Positions 49,122-57,904 of a stretch of 64,000 nucleotides of DNA are shown here, piece after piece (position 1 is the first letter of the stretch; every line of letters starts with the position of its first letter). Source of the stretch: Rheinheimera soli (lineage in GTDB: Bacteria > Pseudomonadota > Gammaproteobacteria > Enterobacterales > Alteromonadaceae); assembly GCF_021290985.1 (NCBI RefSeq), contig NZ_JAJOYU010000001.1:62001-126000 (forward strand). Reading direction: 5' to 3'. A program made the position numbers and the translations under genes. The notes beneath the pieces were generated by a model, which saw nothing but the letters and a program-made list of their open reading frames with translations, had not been told where the DNA came from and searched no databases.

Positions 49122-50540
49122 TTAGCTTTGCATACGCTCAGCGCCATGCATCCAGCGTACTAAAGTACCGGACAACATCCACAGCAAGGCGGCAAAAAAT
49201 ACCAGTGCGACAGCTATACCACCAAACACCACCAATAAACCGGCGTGAGCGGCCTGTACACCAAAGGATGCGGCGAACTCAACCACTGCATTGTTGTCAC
49301 CGGCAGTATCTGAATAAGCGCCAACAAAACCAGCCAGATAATGAGCTACAGCAGGCATCAGGAACCACACGCCCATCACCAGAGAAGCTAATTTCACCGG
49401 AGCCAGCTTGGTCATTAACGACAAGCCCACAGGAGAAATACACAGCTCACCTAAGGTATGGAATAAAAACGCTAAAGTTAACCACATCATGCTGGATTTA
49501 GCTGAAGGGTTCACCTGCATCTCAAATACACCCACGATCAGGAAAATAAAGCCGATAGAGGTCAGCAACATACCAAACAAAATTTTAATAGGTGCATCAG
49601 GTTGTTTGTTCATCGCATTCAGCTTTACCCATAACCAGGCAAAAAGTGGTGCAAACATCAGGATAAACAGAGGGTTTAATGACTGGAACCAACCTGCAGG
49701 AACTTCAAAAGCACCTACCATACGATCGGTATGCTCAGCAGCAAACAAACTCATTAAGCCACCAGCTTGCTCAAAGGCCAACCAGAACATAGTGACAAAC
49801 ACAAACAGGAATAACACCACACGTAAACGGTCAAATTCTACTTTAGTTAAAGGTGTTGGCGTGCCTGAAGCATTGCGGGATGAAATACGGCCTGGCACTT
49901 TACCTAAATCACCTAAGTACTTTTGAGCAAACAACAGCTGAATAACCACAGACAAGGTCATACCAATACCGGCAGCCAAGTAACCATAACGCCAGCCGAA
50001 TGCATCACTTTCACCTAAAGAAGAGGTGACTAAAGGCGCAATAAAAGCACCTAAGTTAATACCCATATAGAAAATAGTGAAACCGCCGTCACGACGTGCA
50101 TCGCCTTGCGGATATAAATCACCCACTATGGCAGAGATATTTGGTTTAAATAAACCGTTACCGGCAATAATAAAGCCTAAACCTACATAAAACAGCGACA
50201 TGCTGTGTGGTGTGGCAGCAAACAAAGTGTACTGGCCAATGGCCATTAAAGCGCCACCCAAAATAATAGATTTACGCTGGCCTAGCATGTTGTCTGCAAT
50301 CAAACCACCAAACAAAGTAGCGGCATAGACCAAACCTGTGTAGTAACCATAAAGTAATAATGCATCGCCATTACTCAGGCCGAAACCCGGGTTAGTGGAT
50401 TCAGTGGCGGCAACTAAAGTCAGAATAAGTAAAGCGCGCATCCCGTAGTAGGAAAAACGCTCCCACATTTCTGTGGAAAAAAGCAGGAAGAGTCCTTTCG
50501 GATGACCGAATAAAGTCCCCGAAGCTGGCGGTTGATTCAT
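49122..50540 (-). CDS. Proton-dependent oligopeptide transporter (POT/PTR family)
   Basis: A 472-aa inner-membrane transporter with about 12-14 helices that imports di- and tripeptides with protons. Family motifs: FSTEMWERFSYYGMRALLIL with the ExxER motif near residues 25-30, FGGLIADNMLGQRKSIILGG, the PTR2 signature FTIFYMGINLGAFIAPLV, and GELCISPVGLSLMTKLAP. The 50541-50782 upstream gap has a hairpin noted separately. Confidence 0.93.
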   Translation of the reverse strand: MNQPPASGTLFGHPKGLFLLFSTEMWERFSYYGMRALLILTLVAATESTNPGFGLSNGDALLLYGYYTGLVYAATLFGGLIADNMLGQRKSIILGGALMAIGQYTLFAATPHSMSLFYVGLGFIIAGNGLFKPNISAIVGDLYPQGDARRDGGFTIFYMGINLGAFIAPLVTSSLGESDAFGWRYGYLAAGIGMTLSVVIQLLFAQKYLGDLGKVPGRISSRNASGTPTPLTKVEFDRLRVVLFLFVFVTMFWLAFEQAGGLMSLFAAEHTDRMVGAFEVPAGWFQSLNPLFILMFAPLFAWLWVKLNAMNKQPDAPIKILFGMLLTSIGFIFLIVGVFEMQVNPSAKSSMMWLTLAFLFHTLGELCISPVGLSLMTKLAPVKLASLVMGVWFLMPAVAHYLAGFVGAYSDTAGDNNAVVEFAASFGVQAAHAGLLVVFGGIAVALVFFAALLWMLSGTLVRWMHGAERMQS

Positions 50541-50703
50541 AACGTAATCCTAGATTGTGGGTTTATTTTAATTATGGTTTGGAGTAAATACATCCTTCGC
50601 AAGCCTCTATTACAGGGGCCAAAACAGCAGGACATAGTTTTTTAGCTGCCGTGTTATAGCCTATTGCAGATCAAATGAAAAGAGGCAACAGGACAGAAGG
50701 GGG

Positions 50704-50734
50704 AAGCAAAAGGCCAGAGCATGACCTTTTGCTT
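50704..50734. terminator. Hairpin after the ccm operon
   Basis: Perfect 10-bp stem AAGCAAAAGG / CCTTTTGCTT with an 11-nt loop, about 50 bp past the ccmI stop. The T-run is inside the stem, so termination strength is uncertain. Confidence 0.5.
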
Positions 50735-50782
50735 ATTTAAGCATCAATTTGAAGCGTTTTTTTTACTGAACTTCAGCTTGTA

Positions 50783-51991
50783 TTAAGGCAGCAAGCTCAG
50801 GCTAAGACGAAGTGCTGATTCGTCAAAACTGAGTTCGTCAGACTGTACCTGCGGACCATTTTCATCATTCAGCACCTGGCCTGATAAAGACAAACGGGCA
50901 CTGATTTGAATACGATCTGCGTTGGCTAAAGTCCAGCCTTGCTGCATCGCCTGAGCTTCACTCAATGTTATGGTCTGAGTACCACTAAATACCGCCAGCT
51001 TTTGCACAGCCAAAGGCAAAGGCGGCCCAGCCACAGCTTTGGCAAATACGAACAAAGTACCGGTTTTGTATTGCTCGGCTAATTCAGGGCTGATGGTTAA
51101 TTCGATACTGACCTGACGACCTGATACTTGTGCTATGGTGTTTTGCTCCTGAGCAGGTGTCAGCCCTAGCTTTTGCTGCACCAGCGCATAGCGTGGGTCA
51201 TTGGTCTCCAGCTTAGGCAACAATAATTTCCATGCTTGCTGTGCCTGTTCTTTATCGCCCCGCTCTTCAGCCACCATAGCCAGCATAGATAGCGCATCTG
51301 CGTTATCCGGATCCTGCTGCAACACAGCAGACAAACTGCGTGCCGCTTTCGCCAGATTTTCATCACCAGCAGCCACTAACAAGGCCTGGCTGTAGCTGAT
51401 CAACACATTAATACGGTTCGGCGTTAAAGCCAGCGCCTTTTCAAAAGCTTCAATGGCATCATCTAACATGCCTTTGGATAACCAGATCCGGCCAATCACA
51501 AACCAGGCTACTGCGTCATCGCCTTCTTTACTGATCTTGGTGCGAAGCGCCAAAGCAAACAAGTTAATTTCTTCTTCAGTTAAAGGTTCACCTTTATTTA
51601 AAAGCGCACGCTCACCGAACTCTGGCAGCTGTTGCTGCGCAGTTTGCCAGTTTTGCAGCGCGGTAAAATGACCGGTCAGGCTGTAAAGCCATACTGTACC
51701 TAATAACACCAGAACACTGGTTACCAAAACCCAGCCAGTTGCAGATCCTGAAACCCGCTGCTGATTTTGTTGCTGCTGCAAGTATTGAGTTTTTAATTCA
51801 GCAGCCGCCAGCGTAAAGTCCTGTTCGGCTAATTCTCCATTATCCCGCGCCTGAGACAACAGCTGCAGTTTCTCTTCAAATTGAACCACAGGACTTAGTT
51901 GAGCTCCTGCGCCTTTGCGACGAAAAAACAGCAGTAACAAGACAATAAGTGCCAGCATTAACGCGCCGGCAAAACTTAACGACATCAGCAT
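50783..51991 (-). CDS. ccmI: Cytochrome c maturation protein CcmI
   Basis: Apocytochrome c chaperone of the haem ligation complex. The 402-aa protein has two N-terminal transmembrane helices (FAGALMLALIVLLLLFF and TGWVLVTSVLVLLGTVWLY), then TPR repeats (about 150-270, AWFVIGRIWLSKGMLDDAIEAFEKALALTP) and a C-terminal beta domain (VSIELTISPELAEQYKTGTLFVFAKA), equivalent to the CcmH C-terminus of E. coli. Last gene of the ccm operon, abutting ccmH. Confidence 0.93.
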   Translation of the reverse strand: MLMSLSFAGALMLALIVLLLLFFRRKGAGAQLSPVVQFEEKLQLLSQARDNGELAEQDFTLAAAELKTQYLQQQQNQQRVSGSATGWVLVTSVLVLLGTVWLYSLTGHFTALQNWQTAQQQLPEFGERALLNKGEPLTEEEINLFALALRTKISKEGDDAVAWFVIGRIWLSKGMLDDAIEAFEKALALTPNRINVLISYSQALLVAAGDENLAKAARSLSAVLQQDPDNADALSMLAMVAEERGDKEQAQQAWKLLLPKLETNDPRYALVQQKLGLTPAQEQNTIAQVSGRQVSIELTISPELAEQYKTGTLFVFAKAVAGPPLPLAVQKLAVFSGTQTITLSEAQAMQQGWTLANADRIQISARLSLSGQVLNDENGPQVQSDELSFDESALRLSLSLLP

Positions 51992-52467
51992 CAGCTTTTT
52001 CTCCTGTACTGCTCAATCAGCTGGTCTAGTTGTTGCTCTAATTGCTGCTGTGGCTGAGCTTTATCGCCAGACTCCATAGCCACAGCATTGCGTTCTGCTT
52101 TGCGTCGCAGCAGCAATACCAGCACCAGACCAAAAGCCATTAATGCAGGTAACAACCATAAAATCAGCGTAAATTTATTCAGTGGTGGCTGGTAATGCAC
52201 AAAATCGCCATAGCGGCTTTTCATATACTCCAGCACCTGCTCTTTGTCTTGCCCTTGCTGCACCAGCTCCAACGTTTTATTGCGCATATCCACAGCCACT
52301 ACAGCATTGGAGTCGGCAATATTCTGGTTTTGACACTTAGGGCAACGTAATTCCTGAGTCAGCTCTTTAAACAAAGCTTGCTGCTCTGGGCTTTGAAACT
52401 CGATCAAAGCTTGTGAGGCTTGGGCTGTTGCAGTGAACAACAGCAGGCTTAGAAAAAATGCTTTCAT
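51991..52467 (-). CDS. ccmH: Cytochrome c maturation protein CcmH (thioredoxin-like CycL)
   Basis: Membrane-anchored thiol reductant for apocytochrome c. The 158-aa protein has a signal sequence, the redox pair Cys42/Cys45 in LRCPKCQNQNIADSNA and a C-terminal transmembrane helix (LILWLLPALMAFGLVLVLLL). It is the short split form, with the TPR half encoded separately by ccmI. It overlaps ccmI by one base and follows ccmG by 3 bp. Confidence 0.95.
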   Translation of the reverse strand: MKAFFLSLLLFTATAQASQALIEFQSPEQQALFKELTQELRCPKCQNQNIADSNAVVAVDMRNKTLELVQQGQDKEQVLEYMKSRYGDFVHYQPPLNKFTLILWLLPALMAFGLVLVLLLRRKAERNAVAMESGDKAQPQQQLEQQLDQLIEQYRRKS

Positions 52468-52470
52468 GCC

Positions 52471-53040
52471 CTACTCCTCTAAACTTTGATAAGCCGCGGC
52501 CAGCTTCTGTTGCCAGACTTGCGGATTAATATCACCTATATGGTGATAACGAATAATGCCTTTGGCGTCGATCAAAAAGGTTTCCGGCGCACCTGTGACC
52601 CCTAAATCAAAAATCAGGGTGCGGTCTTTATCCAGAATATTCCACTGGTACGGATCGCCTTGCTGTTCCAGCTTCAGTGCCACCTCCTGTTGCAGTGCTG
52701 CCAGGTTAAACACCTCGCCAAAAGCGGCATCGCTGGGTTGCTGATAATACAAACCTACAATCATCACACCCTGCTCACGCAGTTCGGTCAGATAAGCCAG
52801 CTCTGCATTACAGGTCACACACCAGGTACCCCAGACATTCAGCAAATAAGGCTTACCTTTAAGCTTCTCTGCAGTCCAGAGGTTATCCGGCTGCTGCAGA
52901 TCAGGTAAGGTAAATGCCGGAAGTGGTTTATTTAATACCGAGGACTCACGCTCCATAGGATCAGAAAACAAGCCACTGAACAAAAATACCGACAAACCAA
53001 TAAAGAGCACAAATGGGATAAAAAATGCCAGTTTACGCAT
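52471..53040 (-). CDS. ccmG: Thiol:disulfide interchange protein CcmG/DsbE
   Basis: Periplasmic thioredoxin-like reductant of the Ccm pathway. With the start at 53040 ([24 protein letters not shown] eight bases upstream) it has 189 aa, an N-terminal membrane anchor and the active site Cys74-Val-Thr-Cys77 in NVWGTWCVTCNAE; E. coli has Pro in place of Val. GVTGAPETFLID is the conserved cis-Pro region. The start lies inside the end of ccmF. Confidence 0.95.
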   Translation of the reverse strand: MRKLAFFIPFVLFIGLSVFLFSGLFSDPMERESSVLNKPLPAFTLPDLQQPDNLWTAEKLKGKPYLLNVWGTWCVTCNAELAYLTELREQGVMIVGLYYQQPSDAAFGEVFNLAALQQEVALKLEQQGDPYQWNILDKDRTLIFDLGVTGAPETFLIDAKGIIRYHHIGDINPQVWQQKLAAAYQSLEE

Positions 53041-55000
53041 CAGCAGTGTCCTTCTGTTCGACGGACGTGCTGCGGCGGCGATAACGCTTATCACAAAGCG
53101 CTATTAATCCGCCCAGCGACATCAGTAAACCACCCAACCAAATCCAGCGCACAAAAGGCTTCACATACAAACTTAAAGCCCAGCTGTCTTCGGAAAGCGA
53201 CTCACCCAAAGCGACATACAAGTCACGGCTTAAACGAGCATGTACTGCGGCTTCGGTCATTACGCTGCGCTGCACTGTATAAAAGCGTTTTTCTGCATGC
53301 AAATGCGTGACGTAGTCGCCCTGGTAACTGACATCCAGCTCAGCTGCTTCGCCGCTGTAGTTAGGACCTTTTAAATCATAGACTTCCACCAGCTTAAACT
53401 GATAACCAGCCAGTTCGACCTGATCGCCAGCTTTCATTCGGACCTGGGTTTCTACGCTGTAGGTTTTGGTCATAGCAACCCCAACCACCAGCACAGCAAA
53501 ACCAATATGCGCCAGCGTCATGCCAAAGTGACTGGCATTGAGTTTAGTTAAGCCTTGTTTGATCGAACCAAATTGCTGCAAACGCTGCAGCAACTCAAAA
53601 ATAGCGGATGAACCAACCCAGGCTCCCAACAACAACCCTAATAAAGCTAAATTAGCCTGAATACTTTGGGTTGCCGCCATAGTGCCCAAGGCCAGAATTA
53701 AAGTGGCGATAGCCACTAAACTCATCGGCTTTAGCAAAGGTTGGACTTGCTGCTGTTTCCAGCGCACCCAGGGGCCTAAGCCCAGCAATAATGAAAAAGG
53801 GATCACCAGGTAATAAAACAGCTGATTAAAAAACGGCTCACCTATCGAAATAGAACCTAAACCCAGCTCTTTATGCACCAACGGGAACAAAGTGCCCAAT
53901 AACACCACCAAGGTCGCGGTTAACAGGAAAATATTATTGCCCCACAGTAGCACTTCACGGGAAAACAATTCGTAACGGGCCTGACTGCGTACTGAGTTCA
54001 TCCGAATGGCGTAAAGCAGTAACGAACCACCCACTACCACCAGTAAAAATGCAAGCAGGTACAAACCACGATCCGGATCGGCCGCAAAAGAATGCACAGA
54101 GACCAACACGCCTGAACGTACTAAAAAGGCACCTAATAAGCTGAGCGAAAAGGCGCCTATGGCCAACAGCACAGTCCAGGATTTAAAGGTACCGCGTTTT
54201 TCTGTTACAGCTAAAGAGTGGATAAGCGCAGTCCCCACCAGCCATGGCATAAAAGAAGCGTTTTCAACCGGATCCCAGAACCACCAGCCGCCCCAGCCTA
54301 ATTCAGCATAAGCCCACCAGCTGCCAAGCATAATGCCCAGAGTTAAGAACATCCATGCCGCTAAAGTCCAGGGTCTGGCCCAACGTGCCCAGGTACTGTC
54401 AAACTTGCCGCCCATTAGCGCCGCTATGGCAAAAGCAAAAGACACTGCAAAACCTACATAGCCCATATACAGCATAGGCGGATGAATGATCATGCCAAAA
54501 TCCTGCAACAGCGGATTTAAGTCACGACCATCAACCGGGAAATACGGCAGACTGAGCATAAAAGGGTTGGACATAAAGAGCACAAAGGCATAAAAACCCA
54601 CAGCTATTAAGCCCATCACACCTAAAATACGCCCCTGAAACTGCAGAGGTAAACTGCGGGAAAACAAGGCAACTGCAGCTGTCCAGCCCGCCAAAACCAG
54701 CAGCCATAACAGCATAGATCCTTCATGTCCGCCCCAGACAGCCGTTAAGCGGTAGTACCAAGGCAATAAAGAATTCGAGTTGCTGGCGACATAAACGACA
54801 GTAAAGTCGTTGGCCCAAAAGGCGTAAGACAATGCCCAGAATGAAAAGGCAGTCAGAAAAAATAGTGCATAGGCCAGCGGGTTACCCAGCTCTAAAGCAA
54901 TTTGATTGCCTTTAAAGCTGCCATACAATGGCACCACAGCTAAAGCCAGAGAAATACAAAACGCAAACGTCAGCGCTAGTTGACCGTATTCTGCAATCAT
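53033..55000 (-). CDS. ccmF: Haem lyase CcmF
   Basis: Large inner-membrane subunit that attaches haem from holo-CcmE to apocytochrome c. The 655-aa protein has about 15 helices and the tryptophan-rich WWD motif in [19 protein letters not shown] (about residue 228 onward), with flanking His residues such as [17 protein letters not shown] and [12 protein letters not shown]. It overlaps ccmE by 4 bp and ccmG by 8 bp. Confidence 0.97.
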   Translation of the reverse strand: MIAEYGQLALTFAFCISLALAVVPLYGSFKGNQIALELGNPLAYALFFLTAFSFWALSYAFWANDFTVVYVASNSNSLLPWYYRLTAVWGGHEGSMLLWLLVLAGWTAAVALFSRSLPLQFQGRILGVMGLIAVGFYAFVLFMSNPFMLSLPYFPVDGRDLNPLLQDFGMIIHPPMLYMGYVGFAVSFAFAIAALMGGKFDSTWARWARPWTLAAWMFLTLGIMLGSWWAYAELGWGGWWFWDPVENASFMPWLVGTALIHSLAVTEKRGTFKSWTVLLAIGAFSLSLLGAFLVRSGVLVSVHSFAADPDRGLYLLAFLLVVVGGSLLLYAIRMNSVRSQARYELFSREVLLWGNNIFLLTATLVVLLGTLFPLVHKELGLGSISIGEPFFNQLFYYLVIPFSLLLGLGPWVRWKQQQVQPLLKPMSLVAIATLILALGTMAATQSIQANLALLGLLLGAWVGSSAIFELLQRLQQFGSIKQGLTKLNASHFGMTLAHIGFAVLVVGVAMTKTYSVETQVRMKAGDQVELAGYQFKLVEVYDLKGPNYSGEAAELDVSYQGDYVTHLHAEKRFYTVQRSVMTEAAVHARLSRDLYVALGESLSEDSWALSLYVKPFVRWIWLGGLLMSLGGLIALCDKRYRRRSTSVEQKDTADA

Positions 55001-55491
55001 GGCTGCTGACCTTTATCAGACTCTTTATACAATTGTGATGGCGGTACATGCTTAATACCCTTCATCGCTTCAGCCACTTCGGGCGGCATATACTCTTCGT
55101 CATGTTTGGCTAACACTTCTGAGGCCAGTATGGTGGTTTTATCCACCAGCACACCTTGCGCTACTATGCCCTGCCCTTCACGGAATAAATCCGGCAGTAT
55201 GCCTTCGTACTCCACTGTCACTATAGGACCTGTGTCGACTAAATCGAAGCTGACTTTCAGCGAGTCAGGAACACGGCGTACCGAGCCTTTGACGACCATG
55301 CCACCTATACGCAGGCGCTGGCCCACTTCAGGTTTTACTTTTTTATCACCTATGCCCTCTATCAACTGGCTGGGCGTATAAAACAAATCAATATTTTGTT
55401 GCAATGCATACAGCATGGCGCCTATAGCACCACCTAACAACAACACAAAGGCCGTTACAGCCACTAAGCGTTTCTGACGTCTCGGATTCAT
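54997..55491 (-). CDS. ccmE: Cytochrome c maturation haem chaperone CcmE
   Basis: Membrane-anchored periplasmic OB-fold protein that covalently carries haem. The 164-aa protein has an N-terminal helix ([19 protein letters not shown]), the haem-binding His130 and Tyr134 in [13 protein letters not shown], at the same numbers as in E. coli, and a flexible tail. Between ccmD (adjacent) and ccmF (4-bp overlap). Confidence 0.97.
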   Translation of the reverse strand: MNPRRQKRLVAVTAFVLLLGGAIGAMLYALQQNIDLFYTPSQLIEGIGDKKVKPEVGQRLRIGGMVVKGSVRRVPDSLKVSFDLVDTGPIVTVEYEGILPDLFREGQGIVAQGVLVDKTTILASEVLAKHDEEYMPPEVAEAMKGIKHVPPSQLYKESDKGQQP

Positions 55492-55692
55492 CTACTTCTC
55501 TCTCTCCTGATGTTGCCGCACCCGTTGCTCCCGCGCTGCTTTGGCGCGGATTTGTTGTTGTATATTGTTATGTTGCCGCTTGCTGTACCACCACAGGCCA
55601 AGCAGCAATCCATAAGTGCTACCAAAAGATAACCAGACAAAAAGCGCGTAACCGCCCATGGCCCAAAAGTCTGCCCAGGATGTAAAAGCCAT
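55492..55692 (-). CDS. ccmD: Haem exporter protein CcmD
   Basis: A 66-aa small membrane protein that joins CcmABC and helps release holo-CcmE. One hydrophobic helix (GGYALFVWLSFGSTYGLLLGLWW) is followed by a basic Gln/Arg-rich cytoplasmic tail, the usual plan. It overlaps the ccmC stop by one base and directly abuts ccmE. Confidence 0.92.
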   Translation of the reverse strand: MAFTSWADFWAMGGYALFVWLSFGSTYGLLLGLWWYSKRQHNNIQQQIRAKAAREQRVRQHQEREK

Positions 55693-56444
55693 TAGTTCTG
55701 CTCCCCATTTTTTGACTCAACCAGCTGTCGTACCCAGGGTCTGTGCTGTTCAAACATCAAAATTTGACTGCGTAATCGTAAACAGGTGAGCGCAGCTAAC
55801 AACAAAGCAAAACCTAACAGGCTGACCAAAAGTGGCCATAACATCGAAGGGTCAATCGAAGGTTTGGCAAACTTGGTAATAGTGGCGCCTTGATGCAGCG
55901 TATTCCACCACTCCACCGAGAAGTGAATAATAGGTAAGTTCACCACCCCCACTATTGCCAGCAAAGACGCGACTTTAATACCACGCGCCGCTTCTGAAAA
56001 AGCACCAGCTAGCGCAATGACACCTAAATACAAAAACAGCAATACAAGCTCAGAGGTTAAACGAGCATCCCATACCCACCAGGTGCCCCACATAGGTTTG
56101 CCCCAGGCGGCTCCGGTTATTAATGCAATAGCGGTATACACAGCACCTATAGGAGCTATGGCCAATACGGCCCATTGCGCCACCCGGATTTGCCAGACTA
56201 AGCCAATAAAAGCAGCAATCGCCATACTGCTGTATGCGCCCATGGACCAAATGGCCGAAGGCACATGAATATAAATAATGCGGTAGCTATCGCCTTGCTG
56301 ATAATCAGCAGGACTAAAAGCCAGGCCCCAGATATTGCCCAGCACTAAGGTAAATACCGCCAGTCCCATCAAATAAGGCAATAAGCGGCCACACAGATGG
56401 TACAAAGTTTCAGGTTTGGCGTAAGGATCTAACCAACGGAACAT
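55692..56444 (-). CDS. ccmC: Haem exporter/handling protein CcmC
   Basis: Inner-membrane WWD-domain protein that loads haem onto CcmE. About 250 aa with six helices; the motif WGTWWVWDARLTSELVLLFLY and flanking periplasmic histidines (IYIHVPSAIWSMGAYS) are present. The start at 56444 (MFRWLDPYAKPETLY) lies just past the ccmB stop; an ATG at 56456 inside ccmB is the alternative and cannot be excluded. Confidence 0.95.
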   Translation of the reverse strand: MFRWLDPYAKPETLYHLCGRLLPYLMGLAVFTLVLGNIWGLAFSPADYQQGDSYRIIYIHVPSAIWSMGAYSSMAIAAFIGLVWQIRVAQWAVLAIAPIGAVYTAIALITGAAWGKPMWGTWWVWDARLTSELVLLFLYLGVIALAGAFSEAARGIKVASLLAIVGVVNLPIIHFSVEWWNTLHQGATITKFAKPSIDPSMLWPLLVSLLGFALLLAALTCLRLRSQILMFEQHRPWVRQLVESKNGEQN

Positions 56445-56445
56445 A

Positions 56446-57111
56446 CTACCCCACATTCATTCGAAGTGCCTGACGCACGGCCAGAGGCACCAGCGCTAAG
56501 GCAAATAATAAAAAGGCCAGCAGTACAGCAAGCTGCCCTGTATAAGGCAAAGCTGTTGCTGCGGCTTCCATAGCCCCACTGGCAAAAATCAGCAGTGGAA
56601 TATACAAAGGTAAAATAATCAGAGCCTGCAATATACCTCCTTTATCTGCGGCCATAGTTAATGCAGCACCCAATACACTCAATAAACTTAATACGGGAGT
56701 CCCCAGTATCAGGGTCACTATTAAAACCTGCCAGCTTTGCCAGTCAAGCCCAAGCAACACTGCAATTAAAGGCGACACCAGAATTAAGGGCACACCGGTC
56801 GATAACCAGTGGCAACAAATTTTCGCCGTGACATAACTGAACAAACCTTGTCGTCCTGCCACCAACTGTTCTATCACCCCATAACGGTAATCATCTTTAA
56901 ATAAGCGTTCAGCCGACAACAACACACTCAAAAGCGCTGCTATCCAGACTAAACCTGGTGCTATTTGTTTCAGCATACCGGGTTCGGGTCCAATCCCCAG
57001 CGGAAACAAGCTCAGCACCAATAAAAAGAACACCAGCGGATTTAACCAGTCGGCCTTTTGCCGACCCAGCAATTGTAATTCGCGTTTGATTAAAGAGCGC
57101 CACATCACCAT
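56446..57111 (-). CDS. ccmB: Haem exporter permease CcmB
   Basis: Permease subunit of the CcmAB transporter that drives release of haem-loaded CcmE. The 221-aa protein has six helices and the family opening MWRSLIKRELQLLGRQKADWLNPLVF. The start at 57111 has GGAG five bases upstream; a second ATG at 57105 overlaps the ccmA stop as TGATG. The frame extends further upstream only as a shadow of ccmA. Confidence 0.95.
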   Translation of the reverse strand: MVMWRSLIKRELQLLGRQKADWLNPLVFFLLVLSLFPLGIGPEPGMLKQIAPGLVWIAALLSVLLSAERLFKDDYRYGVIEQLVAGRQGLFSYVTAKICCHWLSTGVPLILVSPLIAVLLGLDWQSWQVLIVTLILGTPVLSLLSVLGAALTMAADKGGILQALIILPLYIPLLIFASGAMEAAATALPYTGQLAVLLAFLLFALALVPLAVRQALRMNVG

Positions 57112-57731
57112 CTGTACTCCAGTTCTATCGCCTGAAGCTGTGGGTAAGAAGCGGACAAGGCCTGGTGACTGGTCAAAACAATCACCCCGCCTGCCGACAG
57201 ATGCTGTAAAAAATGCTGTTCCAGTTTGGCAATCAACTGCTGATCCAAGGAGGTAAAAGGTTCGTCCAGTATCCACAGTGGTTTAGTTGTAAACCACAAT
57301 CGAGCCAAAGAGACACGGCGCTGCTGACCGGCAGAGAGCATAAAACAAGGAATATCTTCCAAACCAGCTAAGCCTAAAGAGCCTAATAACTGATAAGGAT
57401 CGGCCACCTGCTGTTCGGTTAAAGCCGACCAGAAAGCTAAATTTTGTAAGGCGGTCAGTTGAGGATGAATGCCACTCTGATGGCCGATAAACAGCAACTG
57501 TTCTGCAAAAAACTCAGCCACAGAGCTTAGAGGTTTACCGTGGAATAAAATCTGACCGTCTTCAGGCAAGCTCAAACCGGCCAGCAGTCGCAACAGCGAA
57601 CTTTTACCAGCTCCGTTTTTTCCTTGAATATAAAGCACTTGCCCTGCACTTAACTGAAAATTTAAGTTTTCAAATAACACTCTGTCCTGGCGGACACAGC
57701 TTAGTGCTTCGGCGGCCAAAATTATCGACAA
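57105..57731 (-). CDS. ccmA: Haem exporter ATPase CcmA
   Basis: ABC ATPase subunit of CcmAB. A TTG start at 57731 is preferred: GGGAG lies seven bases upstream and the product (MSIILAAEALSCVRQDR) has 208 aa, the family length; an upstream ATG at 57761 would add 10 residues without a ribosome site. Walker A GKNGAGKSS at 37-45, signature LSAGQQRR, Walker B PLWILDEPF and the His switch in LTSHQA are intact. First gene of ccmABCDEFGHI, all overlapping or nearly so. Confidence 0.95.
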   Translation of the reverse strand: MSIILAAEALSCVRQDRVLFENLNFQLSAGQVLYIQGKNGAGKSSLLRLLAGLSLPEDGQILFHGKPLSSVAEFFAEQLLFIGHQSGIHPQLTALQNLAFWSALTEQQVADPYQLLGSLGLAGLEDIPCFMLSAGQQRRVSLARLWFTTKPLWILDEPFTSLDQQLIAKLEQHFLQHLSAGGVIVLTSHQALSASYPQLQAIELEYRW

Positions 57732-57904
57732 AGGGCAAACTCCCAAAAAAAGTCGCGGCATCTTAGCATATTGGCAATAGAATACGAATGCGCTATAACC
57801 TTGAAACCGCAGGCATTGTCGAAATTAATGTTTCAGATCAAAACCACAACTGCCGATATATTTGTGCAACTATGCCTGATGACCAACAATGGACCTGACT
57901 ATAA